NCBI RefSeq assembly: GCF_900101395.1
Contig: NZ_FMZO01000019.1
Coordinates: forward strand, 1-64,000
From: Niabella drilacis
Lineage (GTDB): Bacteria; Bacteroidota; Bacteroidia; Chitinophagales; Chitinophagaceae
Length of the DNA: 64,000 bases
Reading direction: 5' to 3'
Shown here: positions 8,316-18,075 of the stretch, piece after piece
Layout: every line of letters starts with the position of its first letter
Position numbering within the stretch: position 1 is the stretch's first letter
The notes under the pieces: model-generated
What the model was told of the DNA's origin: nothing
The model's input: the letters and a program-made list of their open reading frames with translations, nothing else
Databases searched by the model: none
Made by a program: the position numbers and the translations under genes

Positions 8316-11300
8316 TTAAGTCCCCATGCTCTTCATATAGTTAGAAGGGTTATCAGAAATCAGAAGCGGAAGCCGCACGTAGAAGGTGGTCCCTACACCC
8401 AGCTCGGTTTCAAACCAGATCGTTCCGTTTGCTTTTTCAACAATGCTCTTGCACATGGCCAATCCCAGACCTGTTCCGGAACTTTTGGTTGTAAAATTAG
8501 GCGTGAATATTTTATTGCGCATCTCATCGCTGATGCCGGTTCCATTATCGGTTATGCTAACCGTAACGGCACTGTTCTCAAGGGTCTCCCTTACAGAGAT
8601 CACTCCCTGTGTATTTTTATCACAGGCATCTATCGCATTCACCAGCAAATTAGTAAACAGCCGGTTCATCTGCGTTTTGTCGGCCTTAATGGTTACACTG
8701 CCCGGAAGCATCTTCCAGTGGAACGTAACATCCGGGTTTTTGCTGTAGATGCTTTCCAGCGGCTGCAATACCTCGTGCAGGTCAAAGACCATTTCCTTCA
8801 CATGATTGATATTGGCAAACTGGGAAAAGTCTGCTGCGATCTTCGAAAGATAATCGATCTGCTCCACCAGTGTTTTGGCAACACTTGAAGTGAGCTGCTG
8901 CACATTGGAGCTCTTTTCTGCAATGGCCTTCTGAAGGTATTGCAAACTCAACTTCATCGGCGTAAGCGGATTCTTGATCTCATGGGCCACCTGTCTTGCC
9001 ATTTCCCGCCAGGCTTCCTCGCGCTCCGATCTTGCCAGCCGGTCTGCGCTCTCCTGCAGCTGGGACACCATTTTATTATATTCCCTTACCAGTTGGCCGA
9101 TCTCATCATTCCGCTCCCATACGATCTCCTCATTAACGCGCGAAAGGCTCACCTCCTTCATTTTATTACTGATCACCGTAAATGACCCGGTGATCCGGTT
9201 GGTGATCAGCAGCGCCAGTAATCCCGTTAATAGGAAAATAAAAGCATAAAGATTGATCAGGGTTATAAGGAAGTTCGATATCTCCTGGTTGAGCTCCTGC
9301 TGTGAGGTAAAATACGGGATGCTCAGGTACGCATACGGCGCTGCGCTGTTGGCGCCCACCGGGGCATAGATGGTATTGTAGGAAAGCTTGGAAACCTGTT
9401 CTTTCTGTATGTACTGGGCCCTTCGCAGACGTAACAAACTATAAAAGGCCCGGGGCGACATCCGTGTGCTCAGGACCCCCCTGCTGTAAACATCTGCCTG
9501 GCTGGTTGCTCTTAATTCGCCTGTAAAATCGTACACGTTCACATCCAGCCCGTGGATGTCCGAAACCCGTTTTACAACAGCATTGAATGCGCTTGCCTGG
9601 AACAGATCCTCATTGAAATGCCCGCTTTCCAGTGTCACCCTCAGGCTGTCATGAAAGTTGATTTCATTCAGCATAATGTTCATCGTTCGTCCCAGCCGGT
9701 CATTATTGGATTCTTCAAACCGATTGACAAAAAAGGATATGGTGGCGGCGCCTACCACTACAAAGGCCAGCACATTGATGAGGATAAATGTACCATGGAT
9801 CTGGCTGCGGATTGTTGGAAAGAAAGTGGAGTTCCGGAGGAGCCGCTTATTCATAAAGGCTCCCAGAACGATCATCAGCACATTGATGAGCGCTACCAGG
9901 AACAAAAAAGCACAAAAGATATAGGAGAACAAGGTAGTGGCCTCCAGGAACATTTCGCTTTTCCGGACCATGATGATCACTTTGGAAGCGCCGGCCCTGT
10001 ACCATACCTCGCTATACCCGCCCCGTTCCCGCACATCCACCTTCTTTTTGGGAAACTGGTTTTTTGTAAGCGTGGTGGTAAACGGATATTTTTTTGAAGC
10101 AGATGACGATGTAAGCTGGTAGTTATGATAGATCGCAAACTGGTATACGGCAGAGTTGGAAAGCTCCCCCTGTTTGAACTGTTTGAACAGCTCAGGCTTG
10201 ATATTGGCTACAGCAAACCGCCGCGGATTGGATACAATATATATGCTGCCCATAAGCCGGCCGGTTTCAGCATCCTTAATGATCCGGCGGGTGATATAGG
10301 CAAAATTGTCGAACTCTTCAGATTCATAAAAATACATATCGGGCAGCGATGTGGGGCGCGACCTGTTTGCTATGGTCGTATTTAACGAAGCTACCGTTTG
10401 CGGAAACTGGTTGTACAACGGATTGTCCAGGCTGTCAAAAATATACAGGTTGGTCACATAATTATTGAGGTAACCGATATAATTACGCTGCCGCATACTG
10501 TCTCTTAAATAGGCATTCTGCTCCTCATCATACAAACGGTGAAAATTATTCCTGAAATAATTACTATCCATGTATTTGTTTGCAATGCTGATGAGCCGTT
10601 CACTTGCCGGATCGGTTTGCGTGGCCAGCTTCTGACAATAAAGCGTACGAAGGCTTAACTCAGCCTTGGTGATCTCGTTCAGCATCAGCAAACAGAGACT
10701 GATCGAAAAAATAAAGATCCACAGCACGGTTCCTGAAACACTGAATTTTACAAACCGGCTGATAACCTCTTCTTTTGTAAAAATAAACGTGTATACCAGC
10801 AACCACAATAACACCGGCAGGCAGAAGGTAACATTCCTGCTGCTCACAAACAGGGTGATAAACATCAATCCAAGCACGGCCGTCCATAGATAGACCTGCC
10901 ATACATGGGCTCTGAATATTGCAAAAATATATTTATAAAGGGTCCGGCTGAGATAATAGAACCCCAGGCAAAGACAGGCCAGCACCAGGAAGCCAACAAT
11001 CGTAAATACGCTAAGGCTATCGATATTGGTAACATCGAAGGAGATCTTTGATTTCCCGATGATATCTTTTATCACATCGGCAATACTGAAGGTGGCAGCG
11101 ATCAGTATTACCAGGAAACTGGCGCCGGAAATCCGCAGCGTTTTACTGGTGTATTTTTCGGTAAAGAACGGCCTTACGGAAAGGCGGTTCCAGACAAACA
11201 CACAGATCCAGCAAAAAAGCAGGCTGTTGATCAGCAGATCGCCAAAGGTAGACAGCAGGAAACCCGATCCGTACAGGTCCGGATCAAATAATTTGAACTC

Positions 11301-12179
11301 TGAAAAGTTCCAGGCATTACTCATAATGTACACCCCTATGCGGAATGCCAGTAAACAGGCCAGTAACAGCCAGATCTGGAGCCTGTAGCTGGATGCTGCA
11401 AAACGTTTTGCCAGCAACAGGTAACAGGAAAGAAAGATCAGAAACAGCCCGGTGATCTTCAATACCACGGAAAGTGCGGAATCCCGTGCCGGTTTTACTT
11501 CCTGTATTTCTGTGCGGACTCCGGTACCCGCAGCTCCATCCATCTTCCGGGCAAACTTTATATCCGGCTTTTTTTTCAGATAAAAGACCGGTTGCCCCCC
11601 AAGACCCCGGATAGCATGTTGTGTAGGCGCAACACCAATATCCATTACCTGGTCCATTGCCTGGTCGAACGGATAAGAGTCCCGGAGGTAATCTGTTTCT
11701 ACGAAAAAAGAGGACTTCATCAGGATCAGGCAAATGGCCATAAAATCCGGATGGCCCGGAACCGGTCTCCTGATGGAATAATAATAACCGTTTGCCAGTT
11801 TGATCCCCTGTTCATTCTGGTCGCTATACAGCAGTTCATCCGAAGGCACAACGATCCCCGTATTCCAAAACCGCAGGAATGATTTATCCTGGTCATTTTT
11901 GTATAAATAGAAATAGAACCGGCTGTCGGGAATGGAGGCCAGGTCTTTCAATGTTTCCTTTGACTGGGTGAGGCGGTCCATCAAGCCGGCCTGTGACAGG
12001 AGCTGGTCAAACGCCTTCACCCGCGCTCTGATCTCTTTTTCAAAAAGCCGGGTTTGCGCATCCAGGGAAGTATTTTTCAGATAGCTGGAATTCAGCAGGA
12101 ACGCGCCGACAAAAATAGCCAGGGCTGCAGACAAAAGCAGCAACTCCCATAAGTATTTATTCCTGCCGCGGAACTTCAT
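8316..12179 (-). CDS. large membrane sensor histidine kinase (NtrY-like HisKA/HATPase)
   Basis: A 1287-residue kinase. The N-terminal two thirds alternates membrane segments (one near 15-30, a cluster at about 235-515, others near 755 and 815 and again near 990) with two extracytoplasmic sensor regions. A HAMP-like segment follows the last membrane helix. The H box is HEIKNPLTPMKLSLQYL with the phospho-acceptor at about H1066. The ATPase domain has MNRLFTNLLVNAIDAC (N box), DNGTGIS (G1), FTTKSSGTGLGLAM (F/G2). The HEIKNPLTPM sequence is the NtrY/PilS type. No response regulator is adjacent, so it is an orphan. Its start codon lies 1 base after the mazG stop, so translation may be coupled. Confidence 0.9.
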   Translation of the reverse strand: MKFRGRNKYLWELLLLSAALAIFVGAFLLNSSYLKNTSLDAQTRLFEKEIRARVKAFDQLLSQAGLMDRLTQSKETLKDLASIPDSRFYFYLYKNDQDKSFLRFWNTGIVVPSDELLYSDQNEQGIKLANGYYYSIRRPVPGHPDFMAICLILMKSSFFVETDYLRDSYPFDQAMDQVMDIGVAPTQHAIRGLGGQPVFYLKKKPDIKFARKMDGAAGTGVRTEIQEVKPARDSALSVVLKITGLFLIFLSCYLLLAKRFAASSYRLQIWLLLACLLAFRIGVYIMSNAWNFSEFKLFDPDLYGSGFLLSTFGDLLINSLLFCWICVFVWNRLSVRPFFTEKYTSKTLRISGASFLVILIAATFSIADVIKDIIGKSKISFDVTNIDSLSVFTIVGFLVLACLCLGFYYLSRTLYKYIFAIFRAHVWQVYLWTAVLGLMFITLFVSSRNVTFCLPVLLWLLVYTFIFTKEEVISRFVKFSVSGTVLWIFIFSISLCLLMLNEITKAELSLRTLYCQKLATQTDPASERLISIANKYMDSNYFRNNFHRLYDEEQNAYLRDSMRQRNYIGYLNNYVTNLYIFDSLDNPLYNQFPQTVASLNTTIANRSRPTSLPDMYFYESEEFDNFAYITRRIIKDAETGRLMGSIYIVSNPRRFAVANIKPELFKQFKQGELSNSAVYQFAIYHNYQLTSSSASKKYPFTTTLTKNQFPKKKVDVRERGGYSEVWYRAGASKVIIMVRKSEMFLEATTLFSYIFCAFLFLVALINVLMIVLGAFMNKRLLRNSTFFPTIRSQIHGTFILINVLAFVVVGAATISFFVNRFEESNNDRLGRTMNIMLNEINFHDSLRVTLESGHFNEDLFQASAFNAVVKRVSDIHGLDVNVYDFTGELRATSQADVYSRGVLSTRMSPRAFYSLLRLRRAQYIQKEQVSKLSYNTIYAPVGANSAAPYAYLSIPYFTSQQELNQEISNFLITLINLYAFIFLLTGLLALLITNRITGSFTVISNKMKEVSLSRVNEEIVWERNDEIGQLVREYNKMVSQLQESADRLARSEREEAWREMARQVAHEIKNPLTPMKLSLQYLQKAIAEKSSNVQQLTSSVAKTLVEQIDYLSKIAADFSQFANINHVKEMVFDLHEVLQPLESIYSKNPDVTFHWKMLPGSVTIKADKTQMNRLFTNLLVNAIDACDKNTQGVISVRETLENSAVTVSITDNGTGISDEMRNKIFTPNFTTKSSGTGLGLAMCKSIVEKANGTIWFETELGVGTTFYVRLPLLISDNPSNYMKSMGT

Positions 12180-12180
12180 A

Positions 12181-12966
12181 TTATCGCCCCTCTGTTTTTA
12201 CCTGGTTCCATAATGTATCCATCTGCTCTAATGTTAACGCCGCAAACTGATCGCCCGCCGCCGCCGCCAGCTGTTCCATCCTGGTAAAGCGATGGAGGAA
12301 TTTTTTATTGGTCCGCTCCAGCGCGGCTTCTGCATCTATATTCAAAAACCGTGCGTAGTTGATAAGAGAGAACAATAAATCGCCCAATTCTTCTTCCATT
12401 TTTTCCGGGGCCCCGGTTTCTACTGCTTCCCGGAGTTCTTCCGTTTCTTCTGTTACCTTTTCCCATACCTGCGGGGCTGTTTCCCATTCAAATCCTACCT
12501 GCCCGGCTTTTTCCTGCAACCGCATGGCCTTCACCACTGCAGGCAGGGAACGGGGCACGCCACTCAATACCGAAGTCTTACCTTCTTTCAGCTTCAGTTG
12601 TTCCCAGTTCTTTTTAACATCTTCCTCGGTACGCACTTCCTTCAACCCGCCGATCGCCGCATCCGGCGGATAAATATGCGGGTGCCTTTTGATCAGCTTT
12701 TCCGTAATGCCCGTTAACACTTCCGTTATCGTAAACCGGTCCTGCTCCTGTGCAATCTTCGCGTAAAAGACGATGTGCAGCAGCAGGTCGCCCAGCTCTT
12801 CCTTCATCCCCTTCCAGTCTTCCTCAAGAATGGCATCTCCCAATTCATAGGTTTCTTCAATGGTCATTTGCCGCAATGTATGGATGGTCTGCTTGCGGTC
12901 CCACGGGCATTTTTCCCGTAATTCATCCATAACCTGTACCAACCTGTTAAATGCATCCTGGTTCAT
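12181..12966 (-). CDS. mazG: nucleoside triphosphate pyrophosphohydrolase MazG
   Basis: Cytoplasmic enzyme that hydrolyses (d)NTPs to NMP and pyrophosphate, acting in nucleotide-pool clean-up and (p)ppGpp-related stress in other bacteria. The N-terminus CPWDRKQTIHTLRQMTIEETYE is diagnostic. Each half carries an EE/D metal-binding motif: EELGDLLLHIVFYAKIA in the first MazG domain and EELGDLLFSLINYARF in the second. At 261 residues it is the usual two-domain form. It is directly upstream of the large sensor kinase, with a single base between stop and start, so the two are probably co-transcribed. Confidence 0.95.
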   Translation of the reverse strand: MNQDAFNRLVQVMDELREKCPWDRKQTIHTLRQMTIEETYELGDAILEEDWKGMKEELGDLLLHIVFYAKIAQEQDRFTITEVLTGITEKLIKRHPHIYPPDAAIGGLKEVRTEEDVKKNWEQLKLKEGKTSVLSGVPRSLPAVVKAMRLQEKAGQVGFEWETAPQVWEKVTEETEELREAVETGAPEKMEEELGDLLFSLINYARFLNIDAEAALERTNKKFLHRFTRMEQLAAAAGDQFAALTLEQMDTLWNQVKTEGR

Positions 12967-12986
12967 CGCTCTTCAGTTTTTAGGTT

Positions 12987-13823
12987 CTATTTTGTTTTGA
13001 CATCGGCTTCCGAAAAAAAGCGATCCATAAATAACAACTGATAAAAGATGGCGTTTTGCCAGTAGGCGCTGGTGTGCGCACCCGGCCGCGTAATGTAGTC
13101 GTGGGGAATGTTGCGCAGCAGGAGCGCCTGGTGCAGCTCTTCATTTACTTTATAAAAGAAATCGTCTGTTCCGCAATCAATGATGATCCTCAGCGTTTGG
13201 GGTTCTATAAGATGCAGCATATTAATGACGGTATTCTTTTCCCAGCGCTCCGGAAACTCCGAATACCGGCCAAGCCGTTTTGCCATATCCCAGTTATTGG
13301 GAAAAGGCCGGATATCCACGCCCCCGCTCATACTCCCTGCAGCGCCAAAAACATCCGGGTGTTTGATTGCAAGGTACAACGCACCATGCCCGCCCATGCT
13401 GAGCCCCGCAATGCCCCTGCCCTTTGACGTGGGAATGGTAGCATAATTCTTATCTACCCATGAAACCAACTCCCCTGATACAAAGGTTTCGTACCGGAAG
13501 GAGGGATCTACCGGACTGTCCCAGTACCAGCTGCCATAGCCGCCATCCGGGCAAACAAGGATCATCTGATACCGGTCTGCGCCCTCAAGCGCGCCTTTTA
13601 CACCGGCCCAGTAAGCATAGCTGCCACTATAGCCATGTAGCAGGTATACAACCGGGTACTTTTTTGTTTTAGCATATCCATCCGGCAATACAACCGATGT
13701 TCTAATGCGCTTCTTCATCGATGCGCTGTATACCTCCAGGGTATCTACTTTGGCCGCCAACACATTGAAACTCAACAGCAGCAATACTCCTATTGCCAAG
13801 AAAGACCTCATTTTCATTAACAT
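12987..13823 (-). CDS. secreted esterase of the esterase D / feruloyl-esterase-like family
   Basis: An alpha/beta hydrolase with an N-terminal signal peptide (about 1-24, hydrophobic run FLAIGVLLLLSFNVLAA). The oxyanion region is YLLHGYSGSY, the nucleophile elbow is G-L-S142-M-G-G, and the acid and histidine fall at DCGTDD (about D220) and GAH250TSAYW. This is the PF00756-type putative esterase family, whose secreted Bacteroidota members often remove acyl groups from plant or microbial polysaccharides. The exact substrate is not known. A second ATG 9 bases downstream is an equally possible start. It lies 20 bases downstream of mazG's start on the same strand. Confidence 0.85.
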   Translation of the reverse strand: MLMKMRSFLAIGVLLLLSFNVLAAKVDTLEVYSASMKKRIRTSVVLPDGYAKTKKYPVVYLLHGYSGSYAYWAGVKGALEGADRYQMILVCPDGGYGSWYWDSPVDPSFRYETFVSGELVSWVDKNYATIPTSKGRGIAGLSMGGHGALYLAIKHPDVFGAAGSMSGGVDIRPFPNNWDMAKRLGRYSEFPERWEKNTVINMLHLIEPQTLRIIIDCGTDDFFYKVNEELHQALLLRNIPHDYITRPGAHTSAYWQNAIFYQLLFMDRFFSEADVKTK

Positions 13824-13856
13824 ACTTTTATAGGGACGAATTTATACAAAAAATGG

Positions 13857-13880
13857 CCACTGAAGCACAGAAACGCTGAA
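13857..13880. repeat. octamer repeat array (CCACTGAA / GCACAGAA / ACGCTGAA)
   Basis: Three consecutive 8-base units in strict register lie in the 257-base gap between the esterase and the deacetylase. The same units occur at 60498 with an inverted partner arm. The rest of this gap (13824-14080) shows nothing else recognisable. Confidence 0.5.
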
Positions 13881-14080
13881 CATCGATCATATCATCCGCC
13901 AAATGAACCTGAGAACAGGATCCCGATAGCTTCTTCAACAGAGGAGACGCCGGATATGGGCCTATAAGCATTAGACCATACCCGCGGACTGACCAGCGGA
14001 CCAGGCTTGGAGGACCGGGGTGTAAACACAGGAGAGCAGCAACACCATTCTAACTACAGGCAACGGGGAATGTGGAATTC

Positions 14081-14938
14081 TTAAAAGCGCTTCTGGTTTG
14101 CCAGGGCTTCTTTTACACCCGGGTAATCTGTGATCAGTGCCAGCTCATATCCTGGTCTGCTTTTCAGCTTCCGGATAAATTCATGCAACCTTAAAGAGTC
14201 TGTTGAGGTTCTCCACATCTGGTCATGCGCCAGGATCACCAGGTTATCGGGTTTAAGCGTTTTATTAGCGGCAAATAAGTGATCTACCTGGGCCATCAGC
14301 TGGTCCGGGGTTTGTATAGCCTGCGCATTTTTATGATTGAACTGCCACTCCAGGTCCCAGCCAATAAGCACATAACCGCCTTTTTTCTGAAGCGAGTCGA
14401 TCACGGTCCTGTTTTTTACAAGATCCGTCCGGGCAATGCTGTCTATACGCCAGGCATTCCGGCCGGGTGTACGGGCTATCGGCTCCTTCAGCATCATCAT
14501 CGCCTGGGCGCGGTTAAAGTCGGAAATAACGGAATCTGCATTTTTATAAAATCCCGTAAAACGGTTTCTCCAGGCATGGGAATAACTATGGTTGAACAAT
14601 TCGATCCCCGGGAAGGTTTGCAGCTGCTCCCACATCAGTTTTTGCTCCGGGCTGGCCTTGGTGTGCAACCCGATCAGGAACATGGTTGCAGGTACTTTTT
14701 CTTCTTTCAGGATCGTTAACAGGTTACGGGTCCCCAGGTTGGGGCCATCATCAAATGTCATGAAGATCCGCTTCTTTCTCGGTTGTTCACTTTCTTTCTG
14801 CGGGGCTTTTAAATTGATCTCCACCGAATCGGGAATATCAAGTTCCGCCCCCAGTTTCTTCCCCCTGGAACCGGAATCACTACAGGAAAAAAGCAGCAGA
14901 AAAGCAGGAAATCCCAAAAAGCAACGCCATTTTCTCAT
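14081..14938 (-). CDS. polysaccharide deacetylase family (NodB-like) lipoprotein
   Basis: Predicted metal-dependent carbohydrate esterase 4 enzyme that removes N- or O-acetyl groups from a glycan or peptidoglycan. The NodB motifs are present: TFDDGPNLGT (metal-binding Asp), NHSYSHAW (metal-binding His pair), RTPGRNAW and IGWDLEW, and LAHDQMW near the C-terminus. The chosen start gives MRKWRCFLGFPAFLLLFSC, a lipoprotein signal with lipobox Cys, so the mature enzyme should be membrane anchored. An upstream ATG (14986) would add 16 residues that spoil the signal. A perfect 16-base palindrome (14943-14958) lies just before the chosen ATG. Confidence 0.87.
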   Translation of the reverse strand: MRKWRCFLGFPAFLLLFSCSDSGSRGKKLGAELDIPDSVEINLKAPQKESEQPRKKRIFMTFDDGPNLGTRNLLTILKEEKVPATMFLIGLHTKASPEQKLMWEQLQTFPGIELFNHSYSHAWRNRFTGFYKNADSVISDFNRAQAMMMLKEPIARTPGRNAWRIDSIARTDLVKNRTVIDSLQKKGGYVLIGWDLEWQFNHKNAQAIQTPDQLMAQVDHLFAANKTLKPDNLVILAHDQMWRTSTDSLRLHEFIRKLKSRPGYELALITDYPGVKEALANQKRF

Positions 14939-14986
14939 CAAAGCAGGGAGCTCCCTGCAGGTAGCCCCTTCCATAAATTGTTTCAT

Positions 14987-15411
14987 ATATTTTATCTAAA
15001 AAATCGTAAAACAGGGGAGCCAGCAGATAGGGTCAGCCTTAAAAACAAAAGCCACCGGAGGATGACCGACAGACTTTTCAGATGTGCATTCCATGTTATT
15101 TTACAATTCAAATGTAAAGCTAATCAATAGGAACAGTATTTCAAAATTATCTTTGGGCGATCCTCCCGTTTGCAACCAGTTTGCATTGCCCCCCGCGGGG
15201 TTACTGCAGCTGCATCAGATGTCAATGCCGCAAACTGCAATGGTCCGGCGGCAACTCCTGTTCGGCAAACCGCACCATTCCTATGCTTTTGCTGCCGGCC
15301 ATCTGCTACCGGCAGGAATTGTCCGTACACGCAGCGATTGACTACCCGGAGAACCCGGAACATTCAACATTAACCGTAACCAAGAGTAACGCAGCAGCTC
15401 CCGGGCCCCGG
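14987..15411. other. 425-base intergenic stretch, no recognised gene
   Basis: Short frames occur on both strands, but none resembles a known protein and the composition is mixed. I see no tRNA, IS end or convincing hairpin terminator. Confidence 0.5.
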
Positions 15412-16296
15412 TTAGCGACCAAAGGAATCATAGTTATCCTGTGCATATTTTTCAAACCGTTGCAGCAGCGCCACATTTTTCTGTTCCATCCCGGTAAGCG
15501 CGCCATCAATATTGTTGGTTACCGGAACATACCAGTCTACCTGGTCAAAAAACTGCCGTACCCCTTTGCTTTTAAACGAGTAGCCATGGCGCGCAAAAAT
15601 GGTGTTCCGGATGATCTCCAGGTCCAGCTTTTTAAGATTTTTGAGTTGTTTTTCCGTCAATTCCGACGCCGAGCCATTCAGTTTATATACTTCTTCCGAA
15701 GCGGCCCGGTATACCTTGTTGATAGAGGTATCTACAGTGCCGTCCTCGTTGGTATAAAGCTCAGTTTGCATACGCCCGTTTTCATAGTCCACATATTCCC
15801 AGTCTTCGGGAAGCATCAGGTTTGCATTGTAGCGAAACGGCTTTTTTACCAGTGTAAACTCCTTTACCGGGTTCTTTACTTCTGTTGCCTTATAGGCCTT
15901 CCACCTGCCCTTCAGGGTATCGCCCATAATGAAAAACTCGAACCGGCCATCGTGCCGGTCGCTGCCCGGTTCATCCATCACAAAGGCATATTTATTCCCG
16001 GTGACGGTAAGCGCTCCTTTCATAGGGCGGTCGTTTCCTTTGACCACGCTCCTGCCCTCCACTCCTTCTGCGGTGATGCGGGTGAGCCGGATATTGATCC
16101 GGGCCACATCCTCATAATCCGGTTCCTCCCCCGATATACTTATAAAGTCGCCCACCCAGTTGCCGTAAAGATCCGTATGCAACTCCGGCGGCAGTTCCCG
16201 GACCGCGGCCGCATCCGTTTTTGCCGGCGTCTTTTTGGGCCTGCATGAAAAGCACAATAATAAACAAAGCAGCGTTACCGGATAAGCGTATTTCAT
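15412..16296 (-). CDS. YARHG-domain lipoprotein
   Basis: An N-terminal lipoprotein signal (VTLLCLLLCFSC, lipobox Cys about residue 18) is followed by a beta-rich region. The C-terminal YARHG domain is visible as IRNTIFARHGYSFKSK followed by FFDQVDWYVP. YARHG domains occur in extracellular and cell-envelope proteins; their molecular role is unknown. The start ATG overlaps the stop of the DUF2306 gene by 4 bases (ATGA), so the two are translationally coupled and form an operon with the GH76 gene. Confidence 0.82.
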   Translation of the reverse strand: MKYAYPVTLLCLLLCFSCRPKKTPAKTDAAAVRELPPELHTDLYGNWVGDFISISGEEPDYEDVARINIRLTRITAEGVEGRSVVKGNDRPMKGALTVTGNKYAFVMDEPGSDRHDGRFEFFIMGDTLKGRWKAYKATEVKNPVKEFTLVKKPFRYNANLMLPEDWEYVDYENGRMQTELYTNEDGTVDTSINKVYRAASEEVYKLNGSASELTEKQLKNLKKLDLEIIRNTIFARHGYSFKSKGVRQFFDQVDWYVPVTNNIDGALTGMEQKNVALLQRFEKYAQDNYDSFGR

Positions 16297-17024
16297 TTTG
16301 ATCTGATTTTATAAATAATATATTCTGCACACAGCCAGTTGGGTACCCAGCCCAGCCCGGCCACAACAACATAAACATCCATGGGCGCGGGATGAAAGAG
16401 CTGCACCAGCACCCATTTCCAAAGGCGCAGCGTAATGGCCGATAAGGCGAGCGCGTAACTCCGGATCATCATAAAACGGTGCCTGCGAAAATCCTTTTTT
16501 TTTGCAGCCGTCACCGCCTGCCATGTAAAGCCCCACCACAGTACCGACAAAACAGTGAAAAACAAAACGACCACCCACCCGCCGTTGGCATGCATCCCCA
16601 TAATAAAACCGGTGGGTGCCGAAAAGAGCAGTACTACGCCAACGTAGAGGTACCCGACCGCCCGGTGCACGCTCCTGCGTTTTTTGAGCAGGGCCGGACT
16701 GAATTGGGTAAACCCCGCTACCAGGCAGCATACAGAGCTGTATACATGCATATAAAATACAGGCAGGTAATACCAGAGGCCGGTCACCTCGGTTTGTTTT
16801 ATCTGCAAAAAGGAAGCGGTGCTGCTTGCCGGGATATAACGCAGGGTGATCTCCAGCATTAAGAAACTAAAAAAAGCCAGCAGGACCAATACGAGGAACT
16901 GCGCAGTTGTTTTATGTTTTTTTGTTAGCTGCAATGCGGATCTTTGGTATAAAGGTAGCTTATTATTTAATGATGCCCTGTTTTTGTAACACTGCCATAT
17001 GTGCCAGCAGTTCCAGCATGCCAC
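16293..17024 (-). CDS. DUF2306-type membrane protein
   Basis: An integral membrane protein of about six helices. The conserved features are a His-Arg pair after the second or third helix (RRSVHRAVGYLYVG), the APTGFIMGMHANGG stretch, RRHRFMMIRSYALALSA and ITLRLW, typical of DUF2306. These proteins are predicted haem- or quinone-type membrane proteins with no proven function. The first ATG (17024) lies 62 bases inside the upstream GH76 gene; no other ATG precedes the first helix. A TTG near 16936 would remove the overlap, so the true N-terminus is uncertain. It is coupled by a 4-base overlap to the YARHG gene. Confidence 0.75.
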   Translation of the reverse strand: MACWNCWHIWQCYKNRASLNNKLPLYQRSALQLTKKHKTTAQFLVLVLLAFFSFLMLEITLRYIPASSTASFLQIKQTEVTGLWYYLPVFYMHVYSSVCCLVAGFTQFSPALLKKRRSVHRAVGYLYVGVVLLFSAPTGFIMGMHANGGWVVVLFFTVLSVLWWGFTWQAVTAAKKKDFRRHRFMMIRSYALALSAITLRLWKWVLVQLFHPAPMDVYVVVAGLGWVPNWLCAEYIIYKIRSK

Positions 17025-18075
17025 CCTGGGGCACCAGGTTTTGAGAGGTGCCGTCTTTCCCCACCAGGCCCTGACTCGTTTTATGTGTAATGGCGTGGTC
17101 TACGGCGCCCCGGAACGCTTCCAGGTAGCGGGCATCTCCATCAACCCGCCAAAGATGCAGTAACCCGCGCAGCAATACGGCATTGAACCAGAAATTGTCT
17201 TTCAGCTCCCGGTTCTTAAGGAAGTAACGATCGGCACTCCCGGCCATTTTTTGCGCAGTAACCAGGTAAGCGGAGTCCCGGGTTATTTCATAAAAAAGTA
17301 CATTCGCCTCCAGCATGGTGCCGGTATTGTAAGAATACACCCGCTTATCGACCCTCCGTTCTTTTAAATGCAGGTTATCATAGTACAATCCATCGGCTGT
17401 GCGCAGCCAGCGGTTCACCCATTGATACAACCCCACTGCCGTTTTGAAATAAGCACTGTCGCCGGTCGCTTTGTATAACTGGAGTGCCAGGAGGATGCCG
17501 GGCCCGTTGCTGCAGGTGTTCTTGGTATTTTTATGCCCTTCCTGCCAGTAAAGCCCGCCCCCCGAAACCGTGTCATACCCGGTCATCATAAAACGGTAGA
17601 TCTCGCTCCCCGTCTTTAGCCAACGTGGCTCCTTTGTCTTTTCATACTGATGCATTACCGTGATCCCGATCCATTGGTTGTCGTCGTAAAAACGATCTCC
17701 CCCGCCCAGTCCAGGGGGATAAGAGGCGTAACCGGCCGCCGGCGCCCGTTTATCGTCATATTTCCGGATGATCTCAAAGGTATGCTCAAAATCCTTTGAT
17801 TTTTTTTCCAGCACAGCGCCTGCCTGATACGCCTCAAACAACGCGCAAAGCGGCCATAAATAGGAAACTTTCCGGTCGCCCGGGCGCGCCGGCACCTGCT
17901 CTACATAATACTTCAGTTCCGGTTTGTAATAGTGTTTTATTATCTGCGCCTTCAGCAGCGCATATTCCTGCGCATAGTCCGGTTGCTGGCCTGTTGCTGC
18001 CTTGGTAAAAAAGAGCAGGGCAACAAGGGCCCATCCCCTGCTGCTCCGGGATATTGATTTCAATCTACTTTTCAT
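16963..18075 (-). CDS. secreted glycoside hydrolase family 76-like (alpha-1,6-mannanase type)
   Basis: After a signal peptide (MKSRLKSISRSSRGWALVAL...ATGQ) the protein shows the GH76 (alpha/alpha)6-barrel pattern. The catalytic Asp-Asp pair lies in GGDRFYDDNQWIGI. The conserved YWQEGHKNTKNTCSNGPG segment and YSYNTGTMLEAN follow. GH76 enzymes cut alpha-1,6-mannan backbones, for example from fungal walls. The start chosen (18075) begins the signal peptide and overlaps the epimerase stop by 11 bases; the longer upstream frame is shadow sequence. The gene is about 370 residues, full length. It sits in a tight run with the epimerase, DUF2306 and YARHG genes. Confidence 0.83.
   Translation of the reverse strand: MKSRLKSISRSSRGWALVALLFFTKAATGQQPDYAQEYALLKAQIIKHYYKPELKYYVEQVPARPGDRKVSYLWPLCALFEAYQAGAVLEKKSKDFEHTFEIIRKYDDKRAPAAGYASYPPGLGGGDRFYDDNQWIGITVMHQYEKTKEPRWLKTGSEIYRFMMTGYDTVSGGGLYWQEGHKNTKNTCSNGPGILLALQLYKATGDSAYFKTAVGLYQWVNRWLRTADGLYYDNLHLKERRVDKRVYSYNTGTMLEANVLFYEITRDSAYLVTAQKMAGSADRYFLKNRELKDNFWFNAVLLRGLLHLWRVDGDARYLEAFRGAVDHAITHKTSQGLVGKDGTSQNLVPQGGMLELLAHMAVLQKQGIIK

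Noticed and set aside
14943-14958. perfect palindrome GCAGGGAGCTCCCTGC before the deacetylase start
   Set aside because: It is a single copy with no similar site elsewhere in the window; I could not tell an operator from chance, so it is mentioned only in the gene entry.
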